A DNA stretch of 64,000 bases from Cherax quadricarinatus (taxonomy: Eukaryota; Arthropoda; Malacostraca; Decapoda; Parastacidae): contig NC_091369.1 of assembly GCF_038502225.1 (NCBI RefSeq), positions 12,378,502-12,442,501 on the forward strand, read 5' to 3'. This document shows positions 41,070 through 52,126 of the stretch, in pieces; position 1 is the first letter of the stretch, and the number at the start of each line of letters is the position of its first letter. A program made the position numbers and the translations under genes. The notes below the pieces were generated by a model. The model made no database searches. It was given only the letters and a program-made list of their open reading frames with translations, and was not told where the DNA came from.

Positions 41070-41292
41070 TATTAGATCATTAATGAAAAATTCTCTTCTG
41101 CTCTTACAACTAATGCAAAATGAAGCCCTCAGAATTATTCTTGGTTGTCCTAAATCTACCAAGGTTCTTAACATGAGGAAGGAGCTTGGTGTTCTTAGAA
41201 TCAGTGATAGAATTATTGAGATTAACAGTGTACTTAACATTAGAATGTTTAGAAATGAACCAGACACTGTCACTATAAATCTAAATTGGTGA
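41070..41292 (+). pseudogene. LINE ORF fragment (LQNEALRIILGCPKST)
   Basis: The frame from 41083 reads LLLLQLMQNEALRIILGCPK, then STKVLNMRKELGVLRISDRI, then EINSVLNIRMFRNEPD. It matches the post-RT region of a Jockey-type LINE, where LQNxALRxILGxP is typical. It may belong to the same family as the HYVLNCP tails at 16282, 31395 and 52492. About 70 codons remain, without a stop. Confidence 0.65.
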
Positions 41293-41400
41293 GAACATAA
41301 GAAAGGAACACTGCAGAAGGCCTACTGGCCCATGCTAGACAGGTCCAAGACACCTATTGACCCCCAAAACACAGGATAATTTCAGTAACACCAAAGGCAG
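41292..41400 (+). repeat. Dispersed repeat, CTGCAGAAGGCCTACTGGCCC type
   Basis: GAACATAAGAAAGGAACACT then GCAGAAGGCCTACTGGCCCA and GCTAGACAGGTCC. Third copy of this family. Sequence from 41401 to 41716 is unique. Confidence 0.65.
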
Positions 41401-41715
41401 CTTGGACCCATGGCTACTATACCTCCCCTCTCATGCCAACAGAGGAGCCCACCCACTAGCCAGTCCCCTTTTCCTTACACCATCTTGTCTCCGTTTAAGC
41501 TGACCGCCACGTGGGCACGGGACTCCCACATGACGCCCTGTTCCCGTGTCCAGCAGCTAGAGTTGCAGCTGAGGTGCTCACCTTCCAGGGCGCGTTTGGT
41601 GCAGGCGTCAGGTGGTGGAGATATCATGTACTGCAGCCTTCATTACCTCCAGCTGCTTCTTGTAGAGGTAAAAGTACACGCACTGACTTGCCGCCGCAAA
41701 GAAAGGCGACGTAGT

Positions 41716-41716
<1 letters not shown>

Positions 41717-41777
<61 letters not shown>
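41717..41777. repeat. (GTA)n microsatellite
   Basis: About 20 GTA/TAG units, followed by degenerate GCA repeats to about 41850. Confidence 0.97.
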
Positions 41778-41780
<3 letters not shown>

Positions 41781-41889
41781 ATAGCAGCAGCAGCAGCAGC
41801 AACAGCAGCAGTAGTAATAGTATTAGCATCGGCAGTAATAGAAGCAGTACATATATTTTACTGCCTCTTCTCTTCTCTTTCTCTCTTTT

Positions 41890-42030
41890 ACACAAGGTTC
41901 TACAAGGTTAGGTTTAGGGTTCTTAGCTTAATTTACAAGTTAAGAGCTGTTACCTACATCAGCTCATTTGAAAGCCTTTTCATTGTTATGAGATACACAG
42001 ATAAAGAACAGGAAGAACTTTGAACCATCT
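41890..42030 (-). mobile_element. 3' UTR of a LINE also present at 58640-58812
   Basis: On the minus strand TTTCAAATGAGCTGATGTAG then GTAACAGCTCTTAACTTG matches 58710-58745. A third copy lies at 53985-54070. Only the non-coding end is present. The DNA between 42031 and 42554 contains a poly-A run at 42231-42249 and a few GACCACAGCATAGGAA repeats near 42375-42475. Confidence 0.7.
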
Positions 42031-42554
42031 GTGGACCAGCGATTTCACTTTGTCTCTCTCATCGTTGCTCTCTTTGTATCATCATAAGTGGACCTACAGA
42101 AGCACGCAACATTCTCTCAACCTATGAACGACTCCTGGAGCAACCACATAGGAACACTTCCACGGAAGATAAATATGAGAGGTCACCACTACTTGGAAAA
42201 GACCCGGGCCGGGAGAATACCGGCGAATAAAAAAAAAAAAAAAAAAAAAGGACCGTGGCCACAGTATACATGACACAACGAACACTAAGAATACTGTATT
42301 AACACACACGGGGTTACTGCACACTTCTGACTCCTTTTTCCCCCTTTGTGACGCTGGATACGCAGAAGGAAAGCTGACCACAGCATAGGAAATCTGACCA
42401 CAATATAGGAACTGTGACAACAGCATAGGGACGCTGACCACAGCATAAGAACTATGACCGCAGCATAGGGAAGCTGACAATATCAAAGGGACACCGCACC
42501 CTTCACACAGCTGTACCTTCTGCTTCACCATACACAAACCTGAAGACAACCAAC

Positions 42555-42845
42555 TAAGCACTGACCCGAAGAGAACTAGTTACATATTGACCTAAAGAGA
42601 ACCAACTACGTATTAACCTGAAGAAAACCAGCTACATATTGACCTAAAGAGAACCAACTACGTATTAACCTGAAGAGAACCAGCTACATATTGACCTAAA
42701 GAGAACCAACTACGTATTAACCTGAAGAGAACCAGCTACATATTGACCTAAAGAGAACCAACTACGTATTAACCTGAAGAGAACCAGTTACATGTTAGCC
42801 TGAAGAGAATCAACTACGCATTGACCTGAAGAGAATCAGTTACAC
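42555..42845. repeat. Minisatellite, 26-bp monomer, 52-bp dimer
   Basis: Two alternating 26-bp monomers, ACCAACTACGTATTAACCTG and ACCAGCTACATATTGACCTA, each followed by AAGAGA. The regular alternation makes a 52-bp higher-order unit. Confidence 0.9.
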
Positions 42846-42904
42846 ATTAACCTGGGAAAATCAACTTTATAAGGATGTGTGTGTATTTTATGTTGTCGTC
42901 TTGG

Positions 42905-42975
42905 GAGCACGTCACCAGCGGGGTGCCACAAGGATCTGTACTTACCATACTAGGTAAAATATACAATGATTCATT
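42905..42975 (+). pseudogene. LINE RT motif B fragment
   Basis: A 20-codon stretch reads EHVTSGVPQGSVLTILGKIY and then ND, corresponding to VTSGVPQGSVLGPLLFxIYIND. It is very short and lies between two minisatellites. Confidence 0.55.
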
Positions 42976-42994
42976 TTAAAATTACTCTAAACCG

Positions 42995-44035
42995 CCCCAT
43001 CACTACCTCCATCACTCTAAACCCCTCCCCTCTTCCCTACCATCACTACCTCCATCACTCTAAACCCCTCCCCTCTTCCCTACCATCACTACCTCCATCA
43101 CTCTAAACCCCTCCCCTCTTCCCTACCATCACTACCTCCATCACTCTAAACCTCTCCCCTCTCCCCTACCATCACTACCTCCATCACCCTAAACCCCTCC
43201 TCTCTTCCCTACCATCACTACCTCCATCACTCTAAACCCCTCCCCTCTTCCCTACCATCACTACCTCCATCACTCTAAACCCCTCCCCTCTTCCCTACCA
43301 TCACTACCTCCATCACTCTAAACCCCTCCCCTCTTCCCTACCATCACTACCTCCATCACTCTAAACCCCTCCCCTCTTCCCTACCATCACTACCTCCATC
43401 ACTCTAAACCCCTCCCCTCTTCCCTACCATCACTACCTCCATCACTCTAAACCCCTCCCCTCTTCCCTACCATCACTCTAAACCCCTCCCCTCTTCCCTA
43501 CCATCACTACCTCCATCACTCTAAACCCCTCCCCTCTTCCCTACCATCACTACCTCCATCACTCTAAACCCCTCCCCTCTTCCCTACCATCACTACCTCC
43601 ATCACTCTAAACCCCTCCCCTCTTCCCTACCATCACTACCTCCATCACTCTAAACCCCTCCCCTCTTCCCTACCATCACTACCTCCATCACTCTAAACCC
43701 CTCCCCTCTTTCCTACCATCACTACCTCCATCACTCTAAACCCCTCCCTTCTTCCCTACCATCACTACCTCCATCACTCTAAACCCCTCCCCTCTTCCCT
43801 ACCATCACTACCTCCATCACTCTAAACCCCTCCCCTCTTCCCTACCTCCATCACTTTAAACCTCTCCCCTCTCCCCTACCATCACTACCTCCATCACCCT
43901 AAACCCCTCCCTCCCCACCATCACTTCCTCCATCTAACTCTAAACCCCTCCCTCTCCCTACGATTACTTCCCCCATCACTTTAAACCCTCCCCTCCCCAC
44001 CATCACTCTAAACCAATTCCCCCATCACACCAAAC
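42995..44035. repeat. Minisatellite, 43-bp unit
   Basis: About 22 copies with CATCACTACCTCCATCACTC and TAAACCCCTCCCCTCTTCCC. The central copies are nearly identical and the edges degenerate (from 43900). Confidence 0.96.
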
Positions 44036-44212
44036 CCCTCCCCCCTTCCCTTCCATTCCGGAACTTGGCTTTACCTGGTATAATTAAACACCTGACTGAC
44101 TTATAATTACTGTCCTATTACCTGTCCCAGATGGGCAGTTAACATCACTATTGCTGTACTGCGCAGATGACTGACCGGAAGTAGGGAAGTAGATGGGGGA
44201 TGGCTGAGTGGA

Positions 44213-45778
44213 AAAAGTGGTGGTGGTAGGGGAGTAGAAAGTAGGGGTGGTGGTGGTGGTGGCAGGGGAGTAGAAAGTAGGGGTGGTGGTGGTAGGGGAG
44301 AAGAAAATAGGGGTGGTGGTGATAGGGGAGAAGAAAATAGGGGTGGTGGTGGTAGGAGAGAAGAAAATAGGGGTGGTGGTGGTATGGGAGAAGAAAATAG
44401 GGGTGGTGGTGGTAGGGGAGAAGAAAATAGGAGTGGTGGTGGTAGGGGAGAAGAAAATAGGGGTGGTGGTGGTAGAGAAGAAAATAGGGGAGGTGGTGGT
44501 AGGGGAGAAGAAAATAGGGGTGGTGGCGGTAGAGAAAATAGGGGTGGTGGTGGTAGGGGAGAAGAAAATAGGGGTGGTGGCGGTAGAGAAGAAAATAGGG
44601 GTGGTGGTGGTAAGGGAGAAGAAAATAGGGGTGGTGGTGGTAGAGAAGAAAATAGGGGTGGTGGTGGTAGAGAAGAAAATAGGGGTGGTGGTGGTAGAGG
44701 AGAAGAAAATAGGGGTGGTGGTGGTGGTGGTAGAGGAGAAGAAAATAGGGGTGGTGGTGGTAGGGGAGAAGAAAATAGGGGTGGTGGTGGTGGTAGAGAA
44801 GAAAATAGGGGTGGTGGTGGTAGAGAAGAAAATAGGGGTGGTGGTGGTGGTAGAGAAGAAAATAGGTGTGGTGGTGGTAGGGGAGAAGAAAATAGGGGTG
44901 GTGGTGTTGGTAGAGAAGAAAATAGGGGTGGTGGTGGTAGAGAAGAAAATAGGGGTGGTGGTGGTGGTAGAGAAGAAAATAGGTGTGGTGGTGGTAGGGG
45001 AGAAGAAAATAGGGGTGGTGGTGTTGGTAGAGAAGAAAATAGGGGTGGTGGTAGAGAAGAAAATAGGGGTGGTGGTGGTGGTAGAGGAGAAGAAAATAGG
45101 GATGGTGGTGATAAGAAGAAAATAGGGGTGGTGGTGGTGGTGGTAGAGGAGAAGAAAATAGGGGTGGTGGTGGTGGTAGGGGAGAAGAAAGTAGGGGCGG
45201 TCGTGGTAGGAGAGAAGAAAACAGGGGTAGTGGTGGTGGTAGGGGAGAAGGAAATAGGGGTGGTGGTGGTAGTGGAGAAGAAAATAGGGGTGGTGGTGGT
45301 GGTAGGGGAGAAGAAAATAGGGGTTGTGGTGGTAGGGGAGAAGAAAGTAGGGGTGGTGGTGGTAGGGGAGAAGAAAATTGGGGTGGTGGTGGTGGTAGGG
45401 GAGAAGAAAATAGGGATGGTGGTAGGGGAGAAGAAAATAGGGGTGGTGGTGGTGGTAGGGGAGAAGAAAATAGGGATGGTGGTAGGGGAGAAGAAAATAG
45501 GGGTGGTGGTGGTAGGGGAGAAAAAAAGTAGGGGTGGTGGTGGTAGGGTAGAAGATAATAGGGGTGGTGGTGGTGGTAGGGTAGAAGAAAATAGGGGTGG
45601 TGGTGGTGGTAGGGTAGACGAAAATAGGGGTGGTGGTGGTGGTGGTGGTAGGGTAGAAGAAAATAGGGGTGGTGGTGGTGGTGGTAGGGTAGAAGAAAAT
45701 AGGGGTGGTGGTGGTAGGGTAGAAGAAAATAGGGGTGGTGGTGGTAGGGTAGAAGAAAATAGGGGTGGTAGGGGAGTA
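44213..45778. repeat. GGTGGT/GAAGAAAATAGG array, units of 24-36 bp
   Basis: About 55 units made of GGAGAAGAAAATAGGGGTGG followed by a variable number of TGG triplets. The unit length changes in steps of 3, so frames VVVGEKKIG and GGGGRGEENR stay open for over 400 codons. The G-rich strand is the plus strand. Confidence 0.95.
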
Positions 45779-45785
45779 AGTGAAG

Positions 45786-45905
45786 TGTAGATATAAATCC
45801 AGATGTGCTCCTGTTAACCCTTTTGGATCCTAGTTCCTAGTTTTTTTTTGCATCCATATGGATGGATATGGAGTGCACAATAAACTAACCACTTCGGTGG
45901 CAAAA
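45786..45905 (+). mobile_element. LINE 3' UTR, solo end
   Basis: GTAGATATAAATCCAGATGT and GGAGTGCACAATAAACTAAC match the 3' UTR at 32020-32110 and 52690-52800. It directly follows the preceding array. Confidence 0.75.
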
Positions 45906-46051
45906 TCTAACCTAATCTAGCAGAGGTGATGGTGGTAGGGGAGATCAGCAGGTAGAAAAATAAAAGAAAAGTGTTATTGTTGAGAGAATTACCCTGACAG
46001 GATCACATTACGCATCCCTGGAAGACTGAACGACTGCTGCTATGTGACTAT

Positions 46052-46265
46052 AATGTATTTTCCGGCATATAAGACGCACAAGAAAAGTATCATAACGGCA
46101 AATCAGTAATCATATTCAAGGGCTAATCACCCTCTTACTTTACGCTTAAAGTGTAACACAAAGCCTACCCTTGGCCTTGACCATGAGCATATAAGGCGCA
46201 GGATGATTTTACAAGACTCTCTTGTAGGAAAAACAGGCGCGTCTCATATGCCGGAAAATATGGTA
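46052..46265 (-). mobile_element. MITE with CCGGCATATAAGACGC inverted ends
   Basis: The left end reads TATTTTCCGGCATATAAGAC. The right end on the other strand is TACCATATTTTCCGGCATAT. The interior AGTGTAACACAAAGCCTACC is inverted relative to the copy at 7292-7507. 214 bp, no coding. Confidence 0.85.
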
Positions 46266-46394
46266 CTTGTGCATATACCTTGGCCAACATACACATCTCT
46301 CGTAGTGCTGGTCAGTAGGGAGGTGCTGCTGATTATAGTGTAATTCACAAGCTCAACAAGTACAGAGTATTTAACCTACAATTACCATTTCGTT

Positions 46395-46433
46395 CTTAAA
46401 GAATCAGAAGCCCTTGGCTTCTGATTCTTTAAG
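46395..46433. repeat. Perfect 18-bp hairpin
   Basis: CTTAAAGAATCAGAAGCC and GGCTTCTGATTCTTTAAG pair without mismatch around a 3-base loop (CTT). Confidence 0.85.
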
Positions 46434-46482
46434 GAATTCGCAAGACGAGGCGAAATATGCTCTTGCGAATTCCTTGCATTGT
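46430..46482. repeat. Inverted repeat AAGGAATTCGCAAGA around a SINE 3' motif
   Basis: AAGGAATTCGCAAG (46431-46444) and CTTGCGAATTCCTT (46463-46476) are inverted copies. The second is the 3' end of the SINE found at 46600-46720. This looks like a head-on pair of SINE 3' ends. Confidence 0.7.
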
Positions 46483-46599
46483 TAAAATCTCTAGTAAGGC
46501 TGATGCATGCAGGGGATGAGATGAAAAGCTGTAAGCCTTCTCCCTGAAAGCTGGCTGCCATGGATCAAAGTCTAGCGCAAGCTGGACTCCAAGGTATTG

Positions 46600-46716
46600 T
46601 CCAGTGTGGTGAGATTGGTATAGCACTGCGTACCTTGTTCCAAGGTTCGTAGGTTCGAGTCTCCTTCAGCCAGAGATCAGTGTTTGTGTATATTTCATCT
46701 GCTCTTGCGAATTCCT

Positions 46717-46720
<4 letters not shown>
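46600..46720 (+). mobile_element. tRNA-derived SINE with CGAATTCCTTG 3' end
   Basis: Head: GTGTGGTGAGATTGGTATAG (A-box region) and GTAGGTTCGAGTCTCC (B box). Body: CAGCCAGAGATCAGTG. 3' end: GCTCTTGCGAATTCCTTG, passing directly into a TA tract that may be its tail. Related 3' ends lie at 3372-3417 and 46463-46482. Confidence 0.75.

Positions 46721-46801
<81 letters not shown>
46719..46801. repeat. (TA)n microsatellite
   Basis: About 41 TA units between the SINE 3' end and the palindromic element. Confidence 0.97.
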
Positions 46802-46804
<3 letters not shown>

Positions 46805-46830
46805 AAACAACCACTGTGGAAGAATAGAGA

Positions 46831-46870
46831 AGTTCCAATCGCTTTCGTGACTACTCACATTATCAAGGAT
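46831..46870 (-). ncRNA. Hammerhead-like motif, U3/A8 variant
   Basis: Core UUGAUAA, one unpaired U, stem II GUGA with loop GUAG and UCAC, GAA, AGCGAU, U, then GGAA. Stem I has only the CC/GG pair, because the palindrome centre replaces the upstream strand. Confidence 0.4.
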
Positions 46871-46906
46871 AATGATAATGTGAGTAGTCACGAAATCGCT
46901 TGGAAC
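46868..46906 (+). ncRNA. Hammerhead-like motif, truncated by the palindrome centre
   Basis: Plus-strand copy with UGAUAA, GUGA/UCAC and GAA followed by AUCGCUUGGAAC. The stem I 5' strand is lost. Probably inactive. Confidence 0.35.
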
Positions 46907-46975
46907 TTCTCTATTCTTTCACAGTGGTTGTTTTGCATATTTCTGAAATCACCTGTTTACTGTGATCTTATTGCA

Positions 46976-47090
<115 letters not shown>

Positions 47091-47345
47091 ATTAAGTTGA
47101 GAAGAAAGATGAGTCAAAAATTCCTCATGTAATATCCCTGATGTAGTTAGGTCATTAATCTTAAAGCAACAAATTATAAGGGTACATAATTACTGCACCT
47201 GACGCCTTCCCTGTTTACTTGTTTATGTCAGGAATAAAGCAGCTACCTGAGTGCTCGCCTCGTTAACCATGCCATCAACGCTAATGACCAAGTTGAGTAA
47301 TTAGGTTCTTTGATAACCTGTGATGCTGTGCAGGGATCACATCTT

Positions 47346-47347
47346 CA

Positions 47348-47386
<39 letters not shown>

Positions 47387-47426
47387 GTTGTTGTTGTTGT
47401 TGTTACAATAGTTTATTATAATTCAA

Positions 47427-47480
<54 letters not shown>

Positions 47481-47810
47481 GTTATTATTATTATTATTAT
47501 TATTATTGTTATTGTTACAATAGTTTATTATAGTTCAAATTATTATAGTTATTATTATTATTATTATTATTTTTACAATAGTTAATTATTATAGTTCAAA
47601 TTATTATAGTTATTATTATTATTATTATTATTTTTACAATAGTTTATTATTATAGTTCAAATTATTAAAGTTATTATTATTATTGTTATTCTTATTATTA
47701 TTATGATAGTTGTTATTATTGTTATGATTATTATCATTGTTATTAATTATTATTATTAGTTATTATTATTATATTTATTATTAATACTGTAGTCATTATT
47801 ATTAGTTATT
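47346..47810. repeat. (ATT)n with four larger units
   Basis: ATT tracts alternate with ACAATAGTTTATTATAGTTC and AAATTATTA in three or four units of 70-110 bp. It is a compound repeat. Confidence 0.9.
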
Positions 47811-47814
47811 ATTT

Positions 47815-47940
47815 AGGAGGAAGCGCTAAGCCCATAGGAATCATCCAGAGCGTGAGGGGTTGGAGGTAAACCCGTTTGATACGAGGAATAGGAAGACAAC
47901 TCCAACTCCTTGAATCAATAACCTTTAGCCATGAAGGTCT
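47815..47940 (+). repeat. Dispersed repeat (GGAAGCGCTAAGCCCATAGG type)
   Basis: GGAAGCGCTAAGCCCATAGG and later CTCCTTGAATCAATAACC resemble an abundant decapod interspersed repeat. An inverted remnant is at 54605-54640 (GGCTCTTGATTCAAGGAATC). Class unknown. Confidence 0.55.
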
Positions 47941-47965
47941 ATGAATTTTCATCTCTGTCTCTCTC

Positions 47966-49668
47966 TCCCCATCCTTCACTCTTCTCTCTACCCTCTCATT
48001 CTTCTCTCTATCATCATTCACCCTTCTCTCTACCCCCTCATTCTTCTCTCCCCATCCTTCACTCTTCTCTCTACCCTCTCATTCTTCTCTCTATCATCAT
48101 TCACCCTTCTCTCTACCCCCTCATTCTTCTCTCCCCATCCTTCACTCTTCTCTCTACCCTCTCATTCTTCTCTCTATCATCATTCACCCTTCTCTCTACC
48201 CCCTCATTCTTCTCTCCCCATCCTTCACTCTTCTCTCTACCCTCTCATTCTTCTCTCTATCATCATTCACCCTTCTCTCTACCCCCTCATTCTTCTCTCC
48301 CCATCCTTCACTCTTCTCTCTACCCTCTCATTCTTCTCTCTATCATCATTCACCCTTCTCTCTACCCCCTCATTCTTCTCTCCCCATCCTTCACTCTTCT
48401 CTCTACCCTCTCATTCTTCTCTCTATCATCATTCACCCTTCTCTCTACCCCCTCATTCTTCTCTCCCCATCCTTCACTCTTCTCTCTACCCTCTCATTCT
48501 TCTCTCTATCATCATTCACCCTTCTCTCTACCCGCTCATTCTTCTCTCCATCATCCTTCACTCATCTCTCTACCCCCTCATTCTTCTCTCCATCATCCTT
48601 CACTCTTCTCTCTACCCCCTCATTCTTCTCTCCACATCCTTCACTCATCTCTCTACCCCCTCATTCTTCTCTCCATCATCCTTCACTCTTCTCTCTACCC
48701 CCTCATTCTTCTCTCCATTATCCTTCACTCATCTCTCTACCCCCTCATTCTTCTCCCCATCCTTCACTTTTCCCTCTACCCCCTCATTCTTCTCTCCATC
48801 ATCATTCACTCATCTCTCTACCCCCTCATTCTTCTCTCCATCATCCTTCACTCATCTGTCTACCCCCTCATTCTTCTCTGCCCATCCTTCACTCTTCTCT
48901 CTACCCCCTCATTCTTCTCTGCCCATCCTTCACTCTTCTCTCTACCCCCTCATTCTTCTCTGCCCATCCTCCACTCTTCTCTCTACCCCCTCATTCTTCT
49001 CTGCCCATCCTTCACTCTTCTCTCTACCCCCTCATTCTTCTCTGCCCATCCTTCACTCTTCTCTCTACCCCTCATTCTTCTCTGCCCATCCTCCACTCCT
49101 CTCTACCCCCTCATTCTTCTCTGCCCATCCTTCACTCTTCTCTCTACCTCCTCATTCTTCTCTGCCCATTCTTCACTCTTCTCTCTACCCCCTCATTCTT
49201 CTCTCCCCATCCTTCACTCTTCTCTCTACCCCCTCATTCTTCTCTCCATCATCCTTCACTCATCTCTCTACCCCCTCATTCTTCTCTGCCCATCCTTCAC
49301 TCTTCTCTCTACCCCCTCATTCTTCTCTCCCCATCCTTCACTCTTCTCTCTACCCCCTCATTCTTCTCTCCATCATCCTTCACTCATCTCTCTACCCCCT
49401 CATTCTTCTCTGCCCATCCTTCACTCTTCTCTCTACCCCCTCATTCTTCTCTCCATCATCCTTCACTCTTCTCTCTACCTCCTCATTCTTCTCTGCCCAT
49501 CCTTCACTCTTCTCTCTACCCCCTCATTCTTCTCTCCCCATCCTTCACTCTTCTCTCTACCCCCTCATTCTTCTCTCCATCATCCTTCACTCATCTCTCT
49601 ACCCCCTCATTCTTCTCTGCCCATCCTTCACTCATCTCTCTACCTCCTCATTCTTCTCTCCATCATCC
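47966..49668. repeat. Pyrimidine-rich minisatellite, 41/42-bp monomer, 83-bp higher-order unit
   Basis: The left third (47966-48530) has seven nearly identical 83-bp dimers joining CATCCTTCACTCTTCTCTCT and ATCATCATTCACCCTTCTCT monomers. The right part is single 41/42-bp monomers with CTCATTCTTCTCT. Pyrimidines dominate the plus strand. Open frames of up to about 800 codons (FSLPPHSSL repeats) are artefacts. Confidence 0.96.
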
Positions 49669-49715
49669 AGGTAACTCCAACAATCACAGCTCATTCTCAT
49701 CCCCAAACCCCCTTC

Positions 49716-50384
49716 TTTCTTTCCTTCCTTTCTTCCTTCTTTCCTTCCTTCCTCCCTCCACTCCTTCCTTCCTTCCTCCCTCCACTCCTTCCTTCCTTCC
49801 TCCCTCCACTCCTTCCTTCCTTCCTCCCTCCACTCCTTCCTTCCTTCCTCCCTCCACTCCTTCCTTCCTTCCTCCCTCCACTCCTTCCTTCCTTCCTCCC
49901 TCCACTCCTTCCTTCCTTCCTCCCTCCACTCCTTCCTTCCTTCCTCCCTCCACTCCTTCCTTCCTCCCTCCACTCCTTCCTTCCTTCCTCCCTCCACTCC
50001 TTCCTTCCTTCCTCCCTCCACTCCTTCCTTCCTTCCTCCCTCCACTCCTTCCTTCCTTCCTCCCTCCACTCCTTCCTTCCTTCCTTCCTCCCTCCACTCC
50101 TTCCTTCCTCCCTCCACTCCTTCCTTCCTTCCTTCCTCCACTCCTTCCTTCCTTCCTTCCTCCCTCCACTCCTTCCTTCCTCCCTCCACTCCTTCCTTCC
50201 TTCCTTCCTCCCTCCACTCCTTCCTCCCTCCCCTCCTTCCTTCCTTCCTTCCTCCACCTCCTCCTTCCTTCCTTCCTTCCTCCTCCTTCCTTCCTTCCTC
50301 CCTCCACTCCTTCCTTCCTCCCTCCACTCCTTCCTTCCTTCCTTCCTCCCTCCACTCCTTCCTTCCTTCCTTCACTCCTTCCTT
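49716..50384. repeat. Pyrimidine minisatellite, 20/24/28-bp unit
   Basis: About 28 copies of CTCCCTCCACTCCTTCCTTC plus CTTC, with loss or gain of a CTTC tetranucleotide. One strand is almost pure pyrimidine, suitable for triplex formation. Confidence 0.96.
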
Positions 50385-50465
50385 CATATAAAATTCCAAA
50401 TATAAAAACAATAAAAAAGTACATTATTTAAACATGAAAATTAAGAAACTAGTTTTCATTAGTAA

Positions 50466-50998
50466 CTTTATTATTTTTTATCATTCTCAAACTTTATTAT
50501 TTTTTATCATTCTCAAACTTTATTATTTTTTATCATTCTCAAACTTTATTATTTTTTATCATTCTCAAACTTTATTATTTTTTATCATTCTAAAACTTTA
50601 TTATTTTTTATCATTCTAAAACTTTATTATTTTTTATCATTCTCAAACTTTATTATTTTTTATCATTCTCAAACTTTATTATTTTTTATCATTCTCAAAC
50701 TTTATTATTTTTTATCATTCTCAAACTTTATTATTTTTTATCATTCTCAAACTTTATTATTTTTTATCATTCTCAAACTTTATTATTTTTTATCATTCTC
50801 AAACTTTATTTTTTATCATTCTCAAACTTTATTATTTTTTATCATTCTCAAACTTTATTATTTTTTATCATTCTCAAACTTTATTATTTTTTATCATTCT
50901 CAAACTTTATTATTTTTTATCATTCTCAAACTTTATTATTTTTTTATCATTCTCAAACTTAATTATTTTTTATCATTCTCAAACTTTATTATTTTTTC
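50466..50998. repeat. Minisatellite, 26-bp AT-rich unit
   Basis: Twenty-one copies of TTTATTATTTTTTATCATTC plus TCAAAC. Very uniform, with two length variants. Confidence 0.97.
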
Positions 50999-51012
50999 AT
51001 GATTCTTAACTC

Positions 51013-52126
51013 CCAGAGAACACGTGAACACCAGCCAGAGTGAACACGTGAACACCAGCCAGAGTGAACACGTGAACACCAGCCAGAGTGAACACGTGAA
51101 CACCAGCCAGAGTGAACACGTGAACACCAGCCAGAGTGAACACGTGAACACCAGCCAGAGTGAACATGTGAACACCAGCCACAGTGAACACGTGAACACC
51201 AGCCAGAGTGAACACGTGAACACCAGCCAGAGTGAACACGTGAACACCAGCCAGAGTGAACACGTGAGCACCAGCCAGAGTGAACACGTGAACACTAGCC
51301 AGAGTGAACACCAGCCAGAGTGAACATGTCAATATCAGCCAGAGTGAACACGTGAACACCAGCCAGAGTGAACATGTGAATACCAGCCAGAGTGAACACG
51401 TGAACACCAGCCAGAGTGAACACGTGAACACCAGCCAGAGTGAACACGTGAACACTAGCCAGAGTGAACATGTGAATACCAGCCAGAGTGAACACGTGAA
51501 CACCAGCCAGAGTGAACACGTGAACACCAGCCAGAGCGAACACGTGAACACCAGCCAGAGTGAACACGTGAGCACCAGCCAGAGTGAACACGTGAACACT
51601 AGCCAGAGTGAACATGTGAACACCAGCCAGAGTGAACATGTGAATACCAGCCAGAGTGAACACGTGAACACCAGCCAGAGTGAACACGTGAACACCAGCC
51701 AGAGTGAACACCAGCCAGAGTGAACATGTGAATACCAGCCAGAGTGAACACGTGAACACCAGCCAGAGTGAACACGTGAACACCAGCCAGAGTGAACACG
51801 TGAACACTAGCGAGAGTGAACACGTGAACACCAGCCAGAGTGAACACGTGAACACCAGCCAGAGTGAACACGTGAACACTAGCCAGAGTGAACACGTGAA
51901 CACCAGCCAGAGTGAACACGTGAACACTAGCCAGAGTGAACACGTGAACACTAGCCAGAGTGAACACGTGAACACCAGCCAGAGTGAACACGTGAACACC
52001 AGCCAGAATGAACACGTGAACACTAGCCAGAGTGAACACGTGAACACCAGCCAGAGTGAACACGTGAACACCAGCCAGAGTGAACACGTGAACACTAGCC
52101 AGGGTGAACATGTTTACACCAGACAG
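51013..52126. repeat. Minisatellite, 24-bp unit with CACGTG
   Basis: About 46 copies of GAACACGTGAACACCAGCCA plus GAGT. Most units carry CACGTG, the E-box palindrome. The 24-bp length keeps frames open (NTSQSEHV and its antisense). A block with CATGTG variants repeats at about 51310, 51470, 51620 and 51720, showing block duplication. Confidence 0.97.

Larger units (their letters stand above)
46803..46975. mobile_element. Palindromic ribozyme element, family 3
   Basis: Left GCAAAACAACCACTGTGGAA and right TTTCACAGTGGTTGTTTTGC are inverted copies. Arms of about 65 bp meet at ATTATCAAGGATAATGATAAT. The right side continues with ATCACCTGTTTACTGTGATC, the unit that forms the array at 31438-31790. 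It is flanked by TA tracts on both sides. Confidence 0.85.

Noticed and set aside
41775..42023. Open frame of 82 codons (AAAAAATAAVVIVL...)
   Set aside because: Starts in GCA/GTA simple repeats and crosses a LINE 3' UTR on the opposite strand. Not a gene.
47931..50405. Open frames of several hundred codons in the CT-rich arrays (also 21600-22913, 44283-45790, 51006-52162, 273-1339)
   Set aside because: All lie entirely within tandem arrays whose unit length is a multiple of 3 or steps by 3. They are open in several frames on both strands and encode simple repeats. No flanking exon, promoter or homolog.
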